From CAIVVT01 sp963838205 (lineage in GTDB: Bacteria; Acidobacteriota; Terriglobia; Bryobacterales; Bryobacteraceae): DNA of 64,000 nt. Below, in pieces: positions 52,991-60,695 of the stretch (within the stretch, counting starts at the first letter, position 1; every line of letters begins with the position of its first letter). A model generated the notes under the pieces. That model was not told the DNA's origin, did no database searches, and saw only the letters and a program-made list of their open reading frames with translations. Made by a program: the position numbers and the translations under genes. The DNA lies in NCBI GenBank assembly GCA_963838205.1, contig CAWIQF010000014.1, positions 186,001 through 250,000 on the forward strand, read 5' to 3'.

Positions 52991-54124
52991 ATGAAAAAGA
53001 TAATTTGCATCCTGGCGCTGGCGAGCGTCTGCGCCTTCACGTTGTGGAGCATTTCGCGTCCGGCGGAAGTGCCGTTTGAAAAGGTGATGATCGACAGCGG
53101 CGCCAGCGAAACGGCGGCCTTCGCCGACATCAACGGCGACGGCAAGCTCGACATCGTCTCCGGCGAGTATTGGTACGAAGCCCCCAAGTGGACGCCCCAC
53201 AAGTTCCGCGACGTCGCTTACGTCCCCGGCTACGTGGACGTCTTCGCCGACCTCCCGCTGGACGTCAACGGCGACGGCAAGGTGGACATCGTCAGCGCCC
53301 ACGGCTTCCAGAACAAGCTGGTGTGGATGGAGAATCCGGGCAAGACCGGCGCGCCGTGGAAAGAGCACGTCATCGACCAGGGCTACTTCATCGAGTTCGC
53401 GTTCCTGGTGGACCTCACGAACAGCGGCAAGAAGGACTGCATCCTGCCGCAGTATGGCGGCGCGAACGCGCCCACCGCGTGGTACGAGCACAAGGACGGC
53501 GGCTTCGTGAAGCACGTCGTCAGCCCGAAGACCTTCGGCCACGGCATCGGCGCGGGCGACGTCAACGGCGACGGCCGCACCGACATCATCACGCCCGAGG
53601 GCTGGTTCGAAGCGCCGCCGGACCCGCGCACCGGCGAGTGGAAGTGGCATCCCGACTTCAAGCTCGGCGCGACGGGCTTCATCCACGTGCTGGACATCAA
53701 CGGCGACGGGCGGCCCGACATCGTCACCACCATGGCCCACGACTACGGCATCTTCTGGCTCGAGCAGACGGCCGACGGCAAGTGGATCAAGCACATGATC
53801 GACGACACGGTCTCGCAGCTCCACGACCTGGTGCTCGTCGACATCAACGGCGACGGCCAGAAAGATCTCCTGACGGGCAAGCGCTACATGGCCCATGACC
53901 ACGACCCGGGCGCGCGCGAGCCGCTGGGCATCTACTGGTACGAATATCGCAAGGCCGCCAGCGGCGAGATCGTGTGGTTCAAACACATCATCGACTACAG
54001 CAGCCGCGCCGGCGGCGGCATTGAAATCGCCACGGCCGACCTCGATCACAAGGGCGTGCTCGACTTCGCAGTAGGCGGCAAGAGCGGGCTGTTTCTGTTC
54101 AGGAATCTGCGGAAAGGCAGGTAA
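52991..54124 (+). CDS. Exported FG-GAP/VCBS repeat beta-propeller protein
   Basis: A 377-residue protein with signal peptide/anchor (IICILALASVCAFTLWSI). At least five FG-GAP/VCBS-type units follow, each with a Ca2+ loop such as DINGDGKLDIV, DVNGDGKVDIV, DVNGDGRTDII, DINGDGRPDIV and DINGDGQKDLL. These build a beta-propeller used for binding carbohydrates, proteins or surfaces. It lies between Gfo/Idh copy 4 and the epimerase; the stop is 8 nt before the next ATG. Confidence 0.88.
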   Translation: MKKIICILALASVCAFTLWSISRPAEVPFEKVMIDSGASETAAFADINGDGKLDIVSGEYWYEAPKWTPHKFRDVAYVPGYVDVFADLPLDVNGDGKVDIVSAHGFQNKLVWMENPGKTGAPWKEHVIDQGYFIEFAFLVDLTNSGKKDCILPQYGGANAPTAWYEHKDGGFVKHVVSPKTFGHGIGAGDVNGDGRTDIITPEGWFEAPPDPRTGEWKWHPDFKLGATGFIHVLDINGDGRPDIVTTMAHDYGIFWLEQTADGKWIKHMIDDTVSQLHDLVLVDINGDGQKDLLTGKRYMAHDHDPGAREPLGIYWYEYRKAASGEIVWFKHIIDYSSRAGGGIEIATADLDHKGVLDFAVGGKSGLFLFRNLRKGR

Positions 54125-54132
54125 GAATCGTC

Positions 54133-54981
54133 ATGAAATACGGAGTCAATACCTTCATCTGGAGCGCGAGTTTCGACAAATCGAATCTCCATCTTCTCCC
54201 GCTCATCAAGGCGCACGGCTTCGACGGCGTCGAGGTGCCATTGTTCTCGCCGGCGGAGGTCGCGGTGGCGGACATCCGCCGCGGCCTGGCGGAAAATCAA
54301 CTCGAATGCACCTGCTGTTCACTGCTGACGGGCGGCATGAACGCCATCAGCGACGACGCGGGAGTGCGGCGCAAATCGCGCGTGCATCTGACGGATTGCG
54401 CCAAGGTCGCCGCCGAGTTGGGGGCGAAGTTGATCGCCGGGCCGCTGTATTCTCCGGTCGGCTATCTGCCGGGCCGGCGGCGCAACGCAAACGAATGGAA
54501 ATGGGCGGTGGAGTGCTATCAGGAGATCGGCGGCACGCTCGCTTCCTATGGCGTGACGATCGCGCTCGAGCCGCTGAACCGGTTTGAAACTTACTTCCTT
54601 AACACGGCCGCCGACGCCGTGAAGCTGTGCGACGAAATCGATCATCCCAACGTCGGAATCCTGTTCGATACGTTCCACGCGAATATCGAGGAGAAGCACG
54701 TTGCCGACGCGCTGCGGCTGACGGCGCGGCACCTGAAGCACGTACATTCGTGCGAAAACGATCGCGGCATTCCGGGCACGGGCCACGTCGATTGGCCGGG
54801 CGTGTTCCGCGTTCTGCGCGACATCGGCTACGACGATTATCTGACCATCGAAAGTTTCGGCTTCGCCCTGGGCGAGCTCTCGGCGGCGGCTTCGATCTGG
54901 CGCGACATCGCGCCGACGCCCGAGTCGATCGCGTTTGAAGGCGTGGAATTCCTCAAACGCGGCATGGCTCAAACCGCGTAA
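54133..54981 (+). CDS. D-tagatose 3-epimerase/sugar isomerase-like TIM barrel (cytoplasmic)
   Basis: A 282-residue protein without signal peptide. It fits the D-tagatose/D-psicose 3-epimerase group: KYGVNTFIWSASF at the N-terminus, catalytic Glu in ALEPLNRFETYFLN, metal Asp/His in LFDTFHANIEEK, HVHSCENDRGIPGTGHVDW, and second catalytic Glu in TIESFGFALG. It should interconvert ketose epimers at C3. It is the third gene of the 51617-54981 group, consistent with sugar oxidation outside and isomerisation inside the cell. Confidence 0.9.
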   Translation: MKYGVNTFIWSASFDKSNLHLLPLIKAHGFDGVEVPLFSPAEVAVADIRRGLAENQLECTCCSLLTGGMNAISDDAGVRRKSRVHLTDCAKVAAELGAKLIAGPLYSPVGYLPGRRRNANEWKWAVECYQEIGGTLASYGVTIALEPLNRFETYFLNTAADAVKLCDEIDHPNVGILFDTFHANIEEKHVADALRLTARHLKHVHSCENDRGIPGTGHVDWPGVFRVLRDIGYDDYLTIESFGFALGELSAAASIWRDIAPTPESIAFEGVEFLKRGMAQTA

Positions 54982-55009
54982 AGACGGCACGACGAACGCG
55001 TAATTCCGC

Positions 55010-56296
55010 TCAGCGCGGCAGCAGCGAACTCGGCAGCAGCGGGAACACGGGTTCGTCGTCCTCCCCGGCGAGAAACGCTTCAAACAGGCGCCCCATCAGG
55101 GCGCCGCGGCGCGCCATCTGTTGCCGGCAGTCGTTCAGGAACGCGAAGCGGAAAGGCGAGTGGGTCTCGAGCGCGGCGAGATATTCGCGCGAGAAAAACT
55201 CGCCGGCCTCGCCCGCGGAGCGAATCAGCACCGAAGTCGCGCTGCCGCGAATCAGCTCCAGCAATGCCCGCAAACGGGGCGTCGTGGCCGCGGCGGCGCA
55301 GGTCGGCAACTCCACCATCTGCTGCATCACGCGGCGCGCGAAATGGAATGTGCGGTTCGTCAGCGCATCTAGCGGCTCGCGCCCGGCGATATCCGAGAAC
55401 AGCGTCAGGACGCCGTCGCCGCTGTCTTCGCGGACGTCCTGCAGATCGTCGGCCAATTGCAGGAATACGCCCCAGTTGTAGACGAACGCCGACTCCGCAG
55501 CGCTGAGCGATGCGCGCGCCAAAACGCCGTCGGCGAGCACCGAAGCGCCGCCTTTGCGAAAGCTGAGAACGAGAATATCGACGGCCTCGTGCGTAGCGCC
55601 GCGGCGCGTCAGGCGCAGGCTCTCCTGCTGCGCGTGGTGAATCCCCAGCAGGCTCGTGAAAACTTCCGGCCGGGCCGCGCGCGGGTGCTCCTCCTCGATC
55701 AGCGCCACCAGACGCCAGATGTTCGTCTCCCGGTCGTTGGCCGCCGCGACCGCGTCGCCGGCCAGGCGCTGGCCGAAGCGCTGGCTGAAGCCCAGCTTGG
55801 CTTCGCGGCCGACGGCCGGGTCGTCCATATAGTTGTCCGTGGCCGGGTAGAGCATGCTGTAGGCGAAGATCGAGGGCGTCAGCCGCATCTCCGCGCCCAG
55901 CAGGATTTGCAGACCGCACGCGGTCCAGGCGTTGCGGCTGGCCTGAATGATGTCGGTGACCGTGGCCGGAAAAGCCAGGCGGCGCGCGCGCCGGCCGAGC
56001 TCCGTCCCAATGCCGGAGAAGCCGCCGGCCAGCAGCAGATCGAGGTGCGCGGGCGTCAGATCGAGAGCCGATTGGGCCAGGCGGACAAAGGCCTCCGAGA
56101 TGCGCCCCTGGACCACCTCGCGTTCGCCGCGGCTGCGTGGCAGGCTGCGCAGTTCGGACTGGACATCTTCTAAAAAAAGATCCAGTTCGCGCTCGCGGGT
56201 CTGCTGCTCGCCGGCCGCGTAGGTGTGGCCGAATTCTGGCAGCTCCGCCGGGCACTCGCGCCACAGCGCGATCGCTTGTTCGAGCAGTTCAGGCAC
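55010..56296 (-). CDS. Divergent class I isoprenoid synthase-like protein
   Basis: A 428-residue, nearly all-helical, soluble protein. Two Asp-rich segments stand where trans-prenyltransferases keep their metal sites: D154-N-Y-M-D158-D159 and D283-D284-L-Q-D287 in FLQLADDLQDVREDSGD. The latter matches the FQxxDDxxDxxxD region of farnesyl/geranylgeranyl synthases. SFRKGGASVLADG before it resembles the KTG helix. The first ~110 residues have no counterpart in those enzymes, and the first Asp motif is irregular. It might make or cyclise a terpenoid, or be a non-catalytic relative. GTG at 56296 is the start. No terpene-pathway gene is adjacent. Confidence 0.65.
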   Translation of the reverse strand: MPELLEQAIALWRECPAELPEFGHTYAAGEQQTRERELDLFLEDVQSELRSLPRSRGEREVVQGRISEAFVRLAQSALDLTPAHLDLLLAGGFSGIGTELGRRARRLAFPATVTDIIQASRNAWTACGLQILLGAEMRLTPSIFAYSMLYPATDNYMDDPAVGREAKLGFSQRFGQRLAGDAVAAANDRETNIWRLVALIEEEHPRAARPEVFTSLLGIHHAQQESLRLTRRGATHEAVDILVLSFRKGGASVLADGVLARASLSAAESAFVYNWGVFLQLADDLQDVREDSGDGVLTLFSDIAGREPLDALTNRTFHFARRVMQQMVELPTCAAAATTPRLRALLELIRGSATSVLIRSAGEAGEFFSREYLAALETHSPFRFAFLNDCRQQMARRGALMGRLFEAFLAGEDDEPVFPLLPSSLLPR

Positions 56297-56620
56297 TTGT
56301 TACCGATATTACGCGCAGGCGGCAGGGCGTGTTCCCGAGGATTCCGCCCGGACCCACGCGGATGAGGAGCGGAGCCGTCCGGTAAGAGGTCTGGCGCAGT
56401 CCGAAAAAGAAGGCGCAGGCCGCCTGCCCGAAGCCCGCAGTGTGCGGGTCGCCGGTGCCGGCGGCGACGCTGTAGCACGCGTCGAATCGTGCACTTTCCC
56501 GATAACGCCAGCCACCGCTACGCTCACCTCAGCACACCTCGCCGGTTGCACGTACAATGGGAGCGCGCTATAAACCGACAAGGGGGGCTTTGCTGGTTCA
56601 CGCAAAAAGCTGGAGGACCG
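56297..56620 (+). other. Gene-free divergent stretch with three hairpins and the island promoter
   Basis: The 324 nt separate the isoprenoid-synthase-like gene from the SLOG operon. They hold three close hairpins (GCAGG/CCTGC at 56415-56427, CCCGCA/TGCGGG at 56434-56448, TCGCCG/CGGCGA at 56449-56467) and then the promoter at 56546-56574. The hairpins may insulate the divergent units. Confidence 0.45.
56546..56574 (+). promoter_or_regulatory. Sigma-70 promoter of the SLOG operon
   Basis: TTGCAC (56546-56551), a 17-nt spacer and TATAAA (56569-56574) form one of the best promoters in the window, 46 nt before the ATG at 56621. Confidence 0.7.
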
Positions 56621-56998
56621 ATGAGTTCGTATGAAATCGCGTTCTTCGCTGACGGGGCCGAATCCCACGCGGAGAAGCTGCGCAATACCATACGCCGTGC
56701 CCTCCAAGACCTTGGCATTCCCCTTGGCCTTCTTGCGTTCTTCGATGACAAGACGGTCGCCGGGCGTGATCCAAAAGCACCGGCCGTTGGTGTTTGTTTT
56801 GGCGTCATCGGTGATCAAGAGATCGACGGCAATATCATCCGCCATCCGAAGCGGGAGAGCGGCATAATCTTCCTTTACGATGCGAGCGGCATCCGCGACA
56901 AATGGATGAATCGCATTGCATGGCCTGATCGCCAGCAGGTGGCAGTCAAGAGTCTGCGAGTAGCGCAGGCGCAGTCTTGCTCGGGAGGCCTGCGCTGA
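56621..56998 (+). CDS. Unrecognised small protein, first gene of the SLOG operon
   Basis: A 125-residue soluble protein. GGAGGA lies 4 nt before the ATG. It begins with an alternating strand-helix pattern (YEIAFFADG, HAEKLRNTIRRALQDLG, LGLLAFFDD) and continues with VGVCFGVIGDQEIDGNI and SGIIFLYDASG, so an alpha/beta fold is likely. No family is recognised. A remote TIR-like or nucleotide-hydrolase fold is possible but not supported by motifs. Its TGA overlaps the next ATG (TGATG), so the two proteins are probably made in equal amounts and may work together. Confidence 0.65.
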   Translation: MSSYEIAFFADGAESHAEKLRNTIRRALQDLGIPLGLLAFFDDKTVAGRDPKAPAVGVCFGVIGDQEIDGNIIRHPKRESGIIFLYDASGIRDKWMNRIAWPDRQQVAVKSLRVAQAQSCSGGLR

Positions 56999-57588
56999 TG
57001 GCCTGCATTTTCCTGTCAGCAAGCATCTCCCTGCCGCATCGCCATCCAAGATACCCCGAGACCGCGGACGTTGTAGCGATCCTCGATAGTATCAGCGCGT
57101 TGGTCAGCGTCGTTACGCCGAGCGGCCAGATTGTGTTTGGTGGTCATCCTGCAATAACCCCACTGATGCACCTGCTCGTTGGTCGAATGTCACAGCACGC
57201 GCGAAAGCACGTCATCTTGTACCAAAGCCTCTTCTTCAAGACCCAGTTACGTCCCGAAGTGCTCGAATTCGAGGACGTTCGTTTCATTGATGCCGTGGAT
57301 AGCGATCTTGAAGCGAGTTTGACCAAAATGCGCGAGGTCATGATCAGTTCTCACAACTTTGACGCAGCGGTATTCCTTGGCGGCATGCAAGGCGTAGAGA
57401 TTGAGTACGACATCTTCCGGCGATTCCACCCTACCAAACCGGCTTACGCCATCGCCTCTACCGGAGCTGCGGCACGAGTTCTTTTTGAAAAACACACTCC
57501 CGACCGCCTTGAATTGATGAATGATCTTCGCTACTTGCCATTGCTCCAGCGTTTGCTCCAGCAGCCGCCAACCGGCATCGACACGTGA
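56998..57588 (+). CDS. SLOG-fold nucleotide-sensor-like protein (SLOG cluster 3 type)
   Basis: A 196-residue Rossmann-like protein. FLSASISLPHRHPRYPETAD, then VFGGHPAITPLMHLL (GGH at 48-50), HVILYQSLFF, VFLGGMQGVEIEYDIF (128-140) and ASTGAAARVLFE fit the SLOG superfamily, closest from memory to the SLOG cluster 3 family. Such domains bind nucleotide-derived signals or ADP-ribose-type ligands and co-occur with TIR proteins; in Thoeris the SLOG domain of ThsA binds the TIR product. GGGAGG at 56983-56988 and the TGATG overlap fix the start. No effector domain is fused to it; the upstream small protein could be the effector. It converges on the TIR gene at 58787-58323. Confidence 0.75.
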   Translation: MACIFLSASISLPHRHPRYPETADVVAILDSISALVSVVTPSGQIVFGGHPAITPLMHLLVGRMSQHARKHVILYQSLFFKTQLRPEVLEFEDVRFIDAVDSDLEASLTKMREVMISSHNFDAAVFLGGMQGVEIEYDIFRRFHPTKPAYAIASTGAAARVLFEKHTPDRLELMNDLRYLPLLQRLLQQPPTGIDT

Positions 57589-57611
57589 CGTGTTGCGGAA
57601 AAGGGGATCAT

Positions 57612-58140
57612 GGCTAGTGGCCTGTCGCGGAGACTTGCGTTACCGAGCCGCGGCTATTGTTACCGAGCCGCGACTGTCTGACGGAGCCGCGACTGAAAGG
57701 AGCGGTTGTGTTACTGAGCCGCGGCTATTGTTACTGAGCCGCGACCGTCTGACGGAGCCGCGACTGTCTGACGGAGCCGCGACTGAAAGGAGCGGTTGTG
57801 TTACTGAGCCGCGGCTATTGTTACTGAGCCGCGACTGTCTGACGGAGCCGCGACCGTCTGACGGAGCCGCGACTGAAAGGAGCGGTTGTGTTACTGAGCC
57901 TTGGCTATTGTTACTGAGCCGCGACTGTCTGACGGAGCCGCGACTGAAAGGAGCGGTTGTGTTACTGAGCCGCGGCTATTGTTACTGAGCCGCGACCGTC
58001 TGACGGAGCCGCGACTGAAAGGAGCGGTTGTGTTACTGAGCCGCGGCTATTGTTACTGAGCCGCGACCGTCACTGAGCCGCGACCGTTAGGGAGCGGATC
58101 TTACCGCGTTCCCCGACCGCCGCTGAGCCGCGCGCGGCAG
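57612..58140. repeat. Repeat array B with 90-bp and 71-bp units
   Basis: Copies of a unit ending in TGAAAGGAGCGGTTGTG start at 57696, 57786, 57876, 57947 and 58018, giving intervals of 90, 90, 71 and 71 bp. The 19-bp difference is one extra copy of GTCTGACGGAGCCGCGACY. Each unit also holds TGTTACTGAGCCGCGGCTAT and TGTTACTGAGCCGCGACYG. The left edge CTAGTGGCCTGTCGCGGA resembles the edge of array A. A CGGCTTGTCGCA word follows the right edge. It fills most of the 734-nt gap 57589-58322; the remaining ~180 nt before the TIR gene shows nothing clear. Confidence 0.9.
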
Positions 58141-58322
58141 CAAACGGCTTGTCGCATGGTAACGATTTCTCGGCGACAGGACACCAGGAGAGTCTCTCTT
58201 GCTTTCCATTATCAAGACGCTCTCGAATTCCGGGCGATCGTCGATAGGGAATATAACTTCACGAAGGCGAGCGTGGAATGGGCAGGATACGCCGAATCGA
58301 GACGAATGGACTATGGTGGGCG

Positions 58323-58787
58323 CTATCTCGCCGCTCGCCACGCGTCGGCCCGCTTGCCTGCGGCCTCTATCTCTTTCCGAAAGCGATCCAAGTCCCTATC
58401 CCAGTCGTAGGCGGGAAACTCCACCCCTTCTGGCACCGCCGGTTTGGCCCCCCGCGAGGCTGGAGGATTGTTGGGGTCCTTCAGGTGATGGATGTAAATA
58501 CCCAATAGCCCGTTCTTGCGCGCCAATGACTGCTCGATTTCGTATTTCACCCACCGGCGTTTTGCCGTCTTCGTGCCAATCAACACCACTGTGACCGTCG
58601 TGTCCTTAAGATGTCTGCGGATCATCCGCTGGATGCCCTCTTTGCCCATCTTCTTGGCTTTTTCGTACTCTGAACGGTCCACAAAACCGGCAACCTCAGA
58701 TCCCGCAACCACATTCGCGTTCCGAACTTGGTTTGCTCGCCAGATGTCGTCGTCGTAATGGAAACTGAAGAACACTCGCCGAGCCAT
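58323..58787 (-). CDS. ThsB-like TIR-domain protein (MTH538/DUF1863 type)
   Basis: A 154-residue soluble protein. VFFSFHYDDDIWRANQVRN (residues 5-23) is the first strand and loop of the MTH538-type TIR domain, followed by GFVDRSEYEKAKKMG, IRRHLKDTTVTVVLIGT and RRWVKYEIEQSLARKNGLLG. The Glu at position 83 corresponds to the catalytic TIR glutamate. ThsB proteins of the Thoeris anti-phage system use NAD to make a cyclic-ADP-ribose-type signal on infection. The start at 58787 is the ATG at the first strand; an upstream ATG at 58853 is possible. It is transcribed toward the SLOG operon with array B between them. Confidence 0.85.
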   Translation of the reverse strand: MARRVFFSFHYDDDIWRANQVRNANVVAGSEVAGFVDRSEYEKAKKMGKEGIQRMIRRHLKDTTVTVVLIGTKTAKRRWVKYEIEQSLARKNGLLGIYIHHLKDPNNPPASRGAKPAVPEGVEFPAYDWDRDLDRFRKEIEAAGKRADAWRAAR

Positions 58788-59451
58788 TTGAGGTTTCTGC
58801 CGTACAGCAGGCTTACCGGAATCACCGCGACACTCAACCAATACTACATTCATCAGACCTCAATTCGCTATGCGCTCCAAATCCGCTCCGCCTCAGCGGG
58901 CTCACATCATCGCCGCGGCGCAAACCATGTGAGGCTTTGGGGTCTCTTCCATTGCGATCGCCACACGCTCCCGCTCACACGCCATCGGCACTGCTGAAGC
59001 TCGTTTGGGAACGTGTGGTCGGCCATCCGGAAAGAGGGGATCGTGCCGGAAAGCTTCGGACAGAGCTCCGCTCAGACGGAGACGGAGGGAACAAAGTTAG
59101 GCCAGGATGGGGAGGCCGGAGATGCGGCAAGCTACGGCCCGAAAGCCCAATTGGTGCTTAGAGGGAGTTGTTCCATAGGAGTGGCAATCTCGGAAACTTG
59201 CCTCGCCAGGACAAGGTAGGCCGTGTCCGGATCGTCACTGGCGGCGCAACGAATTGTACTGTCGGGATTCAATCTCTATGCTGTGGCCGATCGGTTCCCT
59301 TAGCAGCCCGTGGTAATGGTCGATGCGGCGCAAAAAACGGGGACAGCCACCGCTTTTCGCACAAAGCGACATCGATTCTCAGAGGTTTGCCACAGCGAAA
59401 AACGGTGGCTGTACCCGCTTTTTGCCTTCGACGCACTTCTAACACGGGCTG
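58788..59451. other. Gene-free stretch, possibly degenerate
   Basis: The 664 nt upstream of the TIR gene and downstream of the DUF1801 gene hold short open frames without domains. The only structured element is the inverted repeat at 59332-59426. Mixed composition suggests decayed accessory DNA. Confidence 0.45.
59332..59426. repeat. REP-like inverted repeat
   Basis: AAAACGGGGACAGCCACCGC and the following TTTTCGC (ending at 59360) are repeated in inverted form at 59395-59426 (GCGAAAAACGGTGGCTGTAC, then CCGCTTTTTGCC), with about 34 nt between. ACAGCCACCG matches exactly in both arms. The word GGGGACAGCCACC is familiar from REP-type palindromes in other bacteria. A long hairpin could form. Confidence 0.65.
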
Positions 59452-59871
59452 TTAGCTCGGGTGCCGGGCTCGCTTGGCGGCGACGGCCTGGACGAGAAGC
59501 GTCTCCAATGCCTGCTGGTCCACGTCGGCGAGCTTCTTGATGTAAAGGCAGCCCTTGCCGGTAGTGTGCTTGCCGAGCCGGGCGAGCAGCGCCTCGGCGC
59601 CGCTGAACCCAATCAGGCCATAGAGCACGATGGCGGCCTTCCGAGGCGAAAAACCGGCAATCGGCATATCGCCCTCGCGCCCACTCTCATACTTGTAATG
59701 GCAACTGCCGAAGCCGATGATCGATGGCCCCCACATCGTCGGCTTTTCACCGGTCGCGCGGTGCATTAACCTGACGAGCGCCTTGGCGTCGGCGCGCTTG
59801 GTCTGGTCGGTGAGCGCATCGATAAACGCGGCGACACTTACTTCAGTCGGCTTGGTTTTGTTTTCAGCCAT
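59452..59871 (-). CDS. DUF1801 domain protein
   Basis: A 139-residue protein. PTEVSVAAFIDALTDQTKRA, VRLMHRATGEKPTMWGPSIIGFG and YKYESGREGDMPIAGFSPRK are typical of the DUF1801/YdhG-like fold. GKGCLYIKKLADVDQQALETL closes the domain. The function is unknown. The start at 59871 is the ATG before AENKTKPTEVSV; longer frames are not needed. It lies in the accessory island between the REP-like element and the repeat cluster at 60217. Confidence 0.88.
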   Translation of the reverse strand: MAENKTKPTEVSVAAFIDALTDQTKRADAKALVRLMHRATGEKPTMWGPSIIGFGSCHYKYESGREGDMPIAGFSPRKAAIVLYGLIGFSGAEALLARLGKHTTGKGCLYIKKLADVDQQALETLLVQAVAAKRARHPS

Positions 59872-60695
59872 GCATCCGGCCCTCCGTCTTTTCCCAAGGT
59901 TAACGCGGAACAAGGCAGGGGCGCACGCGGTCCGTATCACGAAGGATGCTTGTTGGAACCGCAAGGGTCCTCCAACTCCAGCAATCCGGAACGGCCGGCC
60001 CAATTGGCCGTATCAAGGCCTCACGCGAATTGTGGGCCCGACGAGCGCGTCCGAGGATTTTGGGCCGAGAATGACGTGATCGGAAACCGGCGCACTTGTT
60101 GCATAACGGGTAACCTACGGCACATCGCGCGCCAGGGATGCGGCGCGAAAACACCGTGTTTGACGCGGGGCGAACCAGGGTTTTAACCGTGTTTTTGCGT
60201 AGCCGCGTAATCCGCGTTTTCTAAAGGACTTAGCCGAGTTTCACTGCGACGTTGCTGGAGGCGCGCTGGCGTCCGCTGGGCGCGGTTCCTTGTAAATATT
60301 GATTTCTAAAGCACTTAGCCTCCACGAAGCGCGCCTCACCGCGTATCTATGGTTTTCTAAAGGACTTAGGCGAATCAAGCCGCGCGCGATGTCGCGCATC
60401 TATAGATTTCTAAAGGACTTAGCCGGATGGAGCGCGGATTGCCGCAAGCGCGCCGCGTTACACCGCGTTTTACCGCGTTTCGCGTGGCGTGCGCACCGCG
60501 TTACGCACGGCGTTTTTCCATGTAAGTGTGGATTTTTAAAGGACTTAGTCGCATTCAGCGACGAATTATCGTGTAACTATGGTTTTCTAAAGGACTTAAG
60601 TGCTGCGAGGTGCGCAAACCCCAGCAAATGTCACATTTTGTTGCGTAACTATGGTTTTCTAAAGGACTTAACGATTTCGGCTGACACGCTACGAC
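59872..60695. other. Long gene-free stretch carrying the CTAAAGGACTTAG repeats
   Basis: The 824 nt between the DUF1801 and CRTAC1 genes hold the seven repeats listed at 60217-60671. Between them are CG-rich words such as ACCGCGTT in several copies (60450-60512). A 143-codon plus-strand frame runs through the repeats and yields YGFLKDL several times, but this follows from the repeats and has no domain. Confidence 0.6.
60217..60671 (+). repeat. Seven dispersed copies of a ~27-bp repeat (TTTCTAAAGGACTTA core)
   Basis: The core TTTTCTAAAGGACTTAR occurs, with few changes, starting at 60217, 60303, 60353, 60405, 60532, 60583 and 60655. The best copies carry the 5' flank CGTAACTATGG or GCGTATCTATGG. 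Start-to-start distances are 86, 50, 52, 127, 51 and 72 bp, and the intervening sequences are unique. All copies point the same way. It could be a set of protein-binding sites, a small-RNA array, or a degenerate CRISPR-like or family-specific repeat. No cas gene is nearby. Confidence 0.85.

Noticed and set aside
52502..54049. A 515-codon minus-strand frame rich in Asp/Val
   Set aside because: It is antisense to the VCBS gene; the regular pattern reflects the Ca2+-loop repeats on the other strand.
57521..57988. A frame through array B giving repeated LSDGAATERSG peptides
   Set aside because: It is created by the DNA repeat, begins inside the SLOG gene and lacks a ribosome-binding site.
60217..60671. 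CRISPR array
   Set aside because: Spacing is irregular (50 to 127 bp), repeats vary at the 5' side and no cas gene is in the window, so a CRISPR call is not supported; kept as an unexplained repeat.
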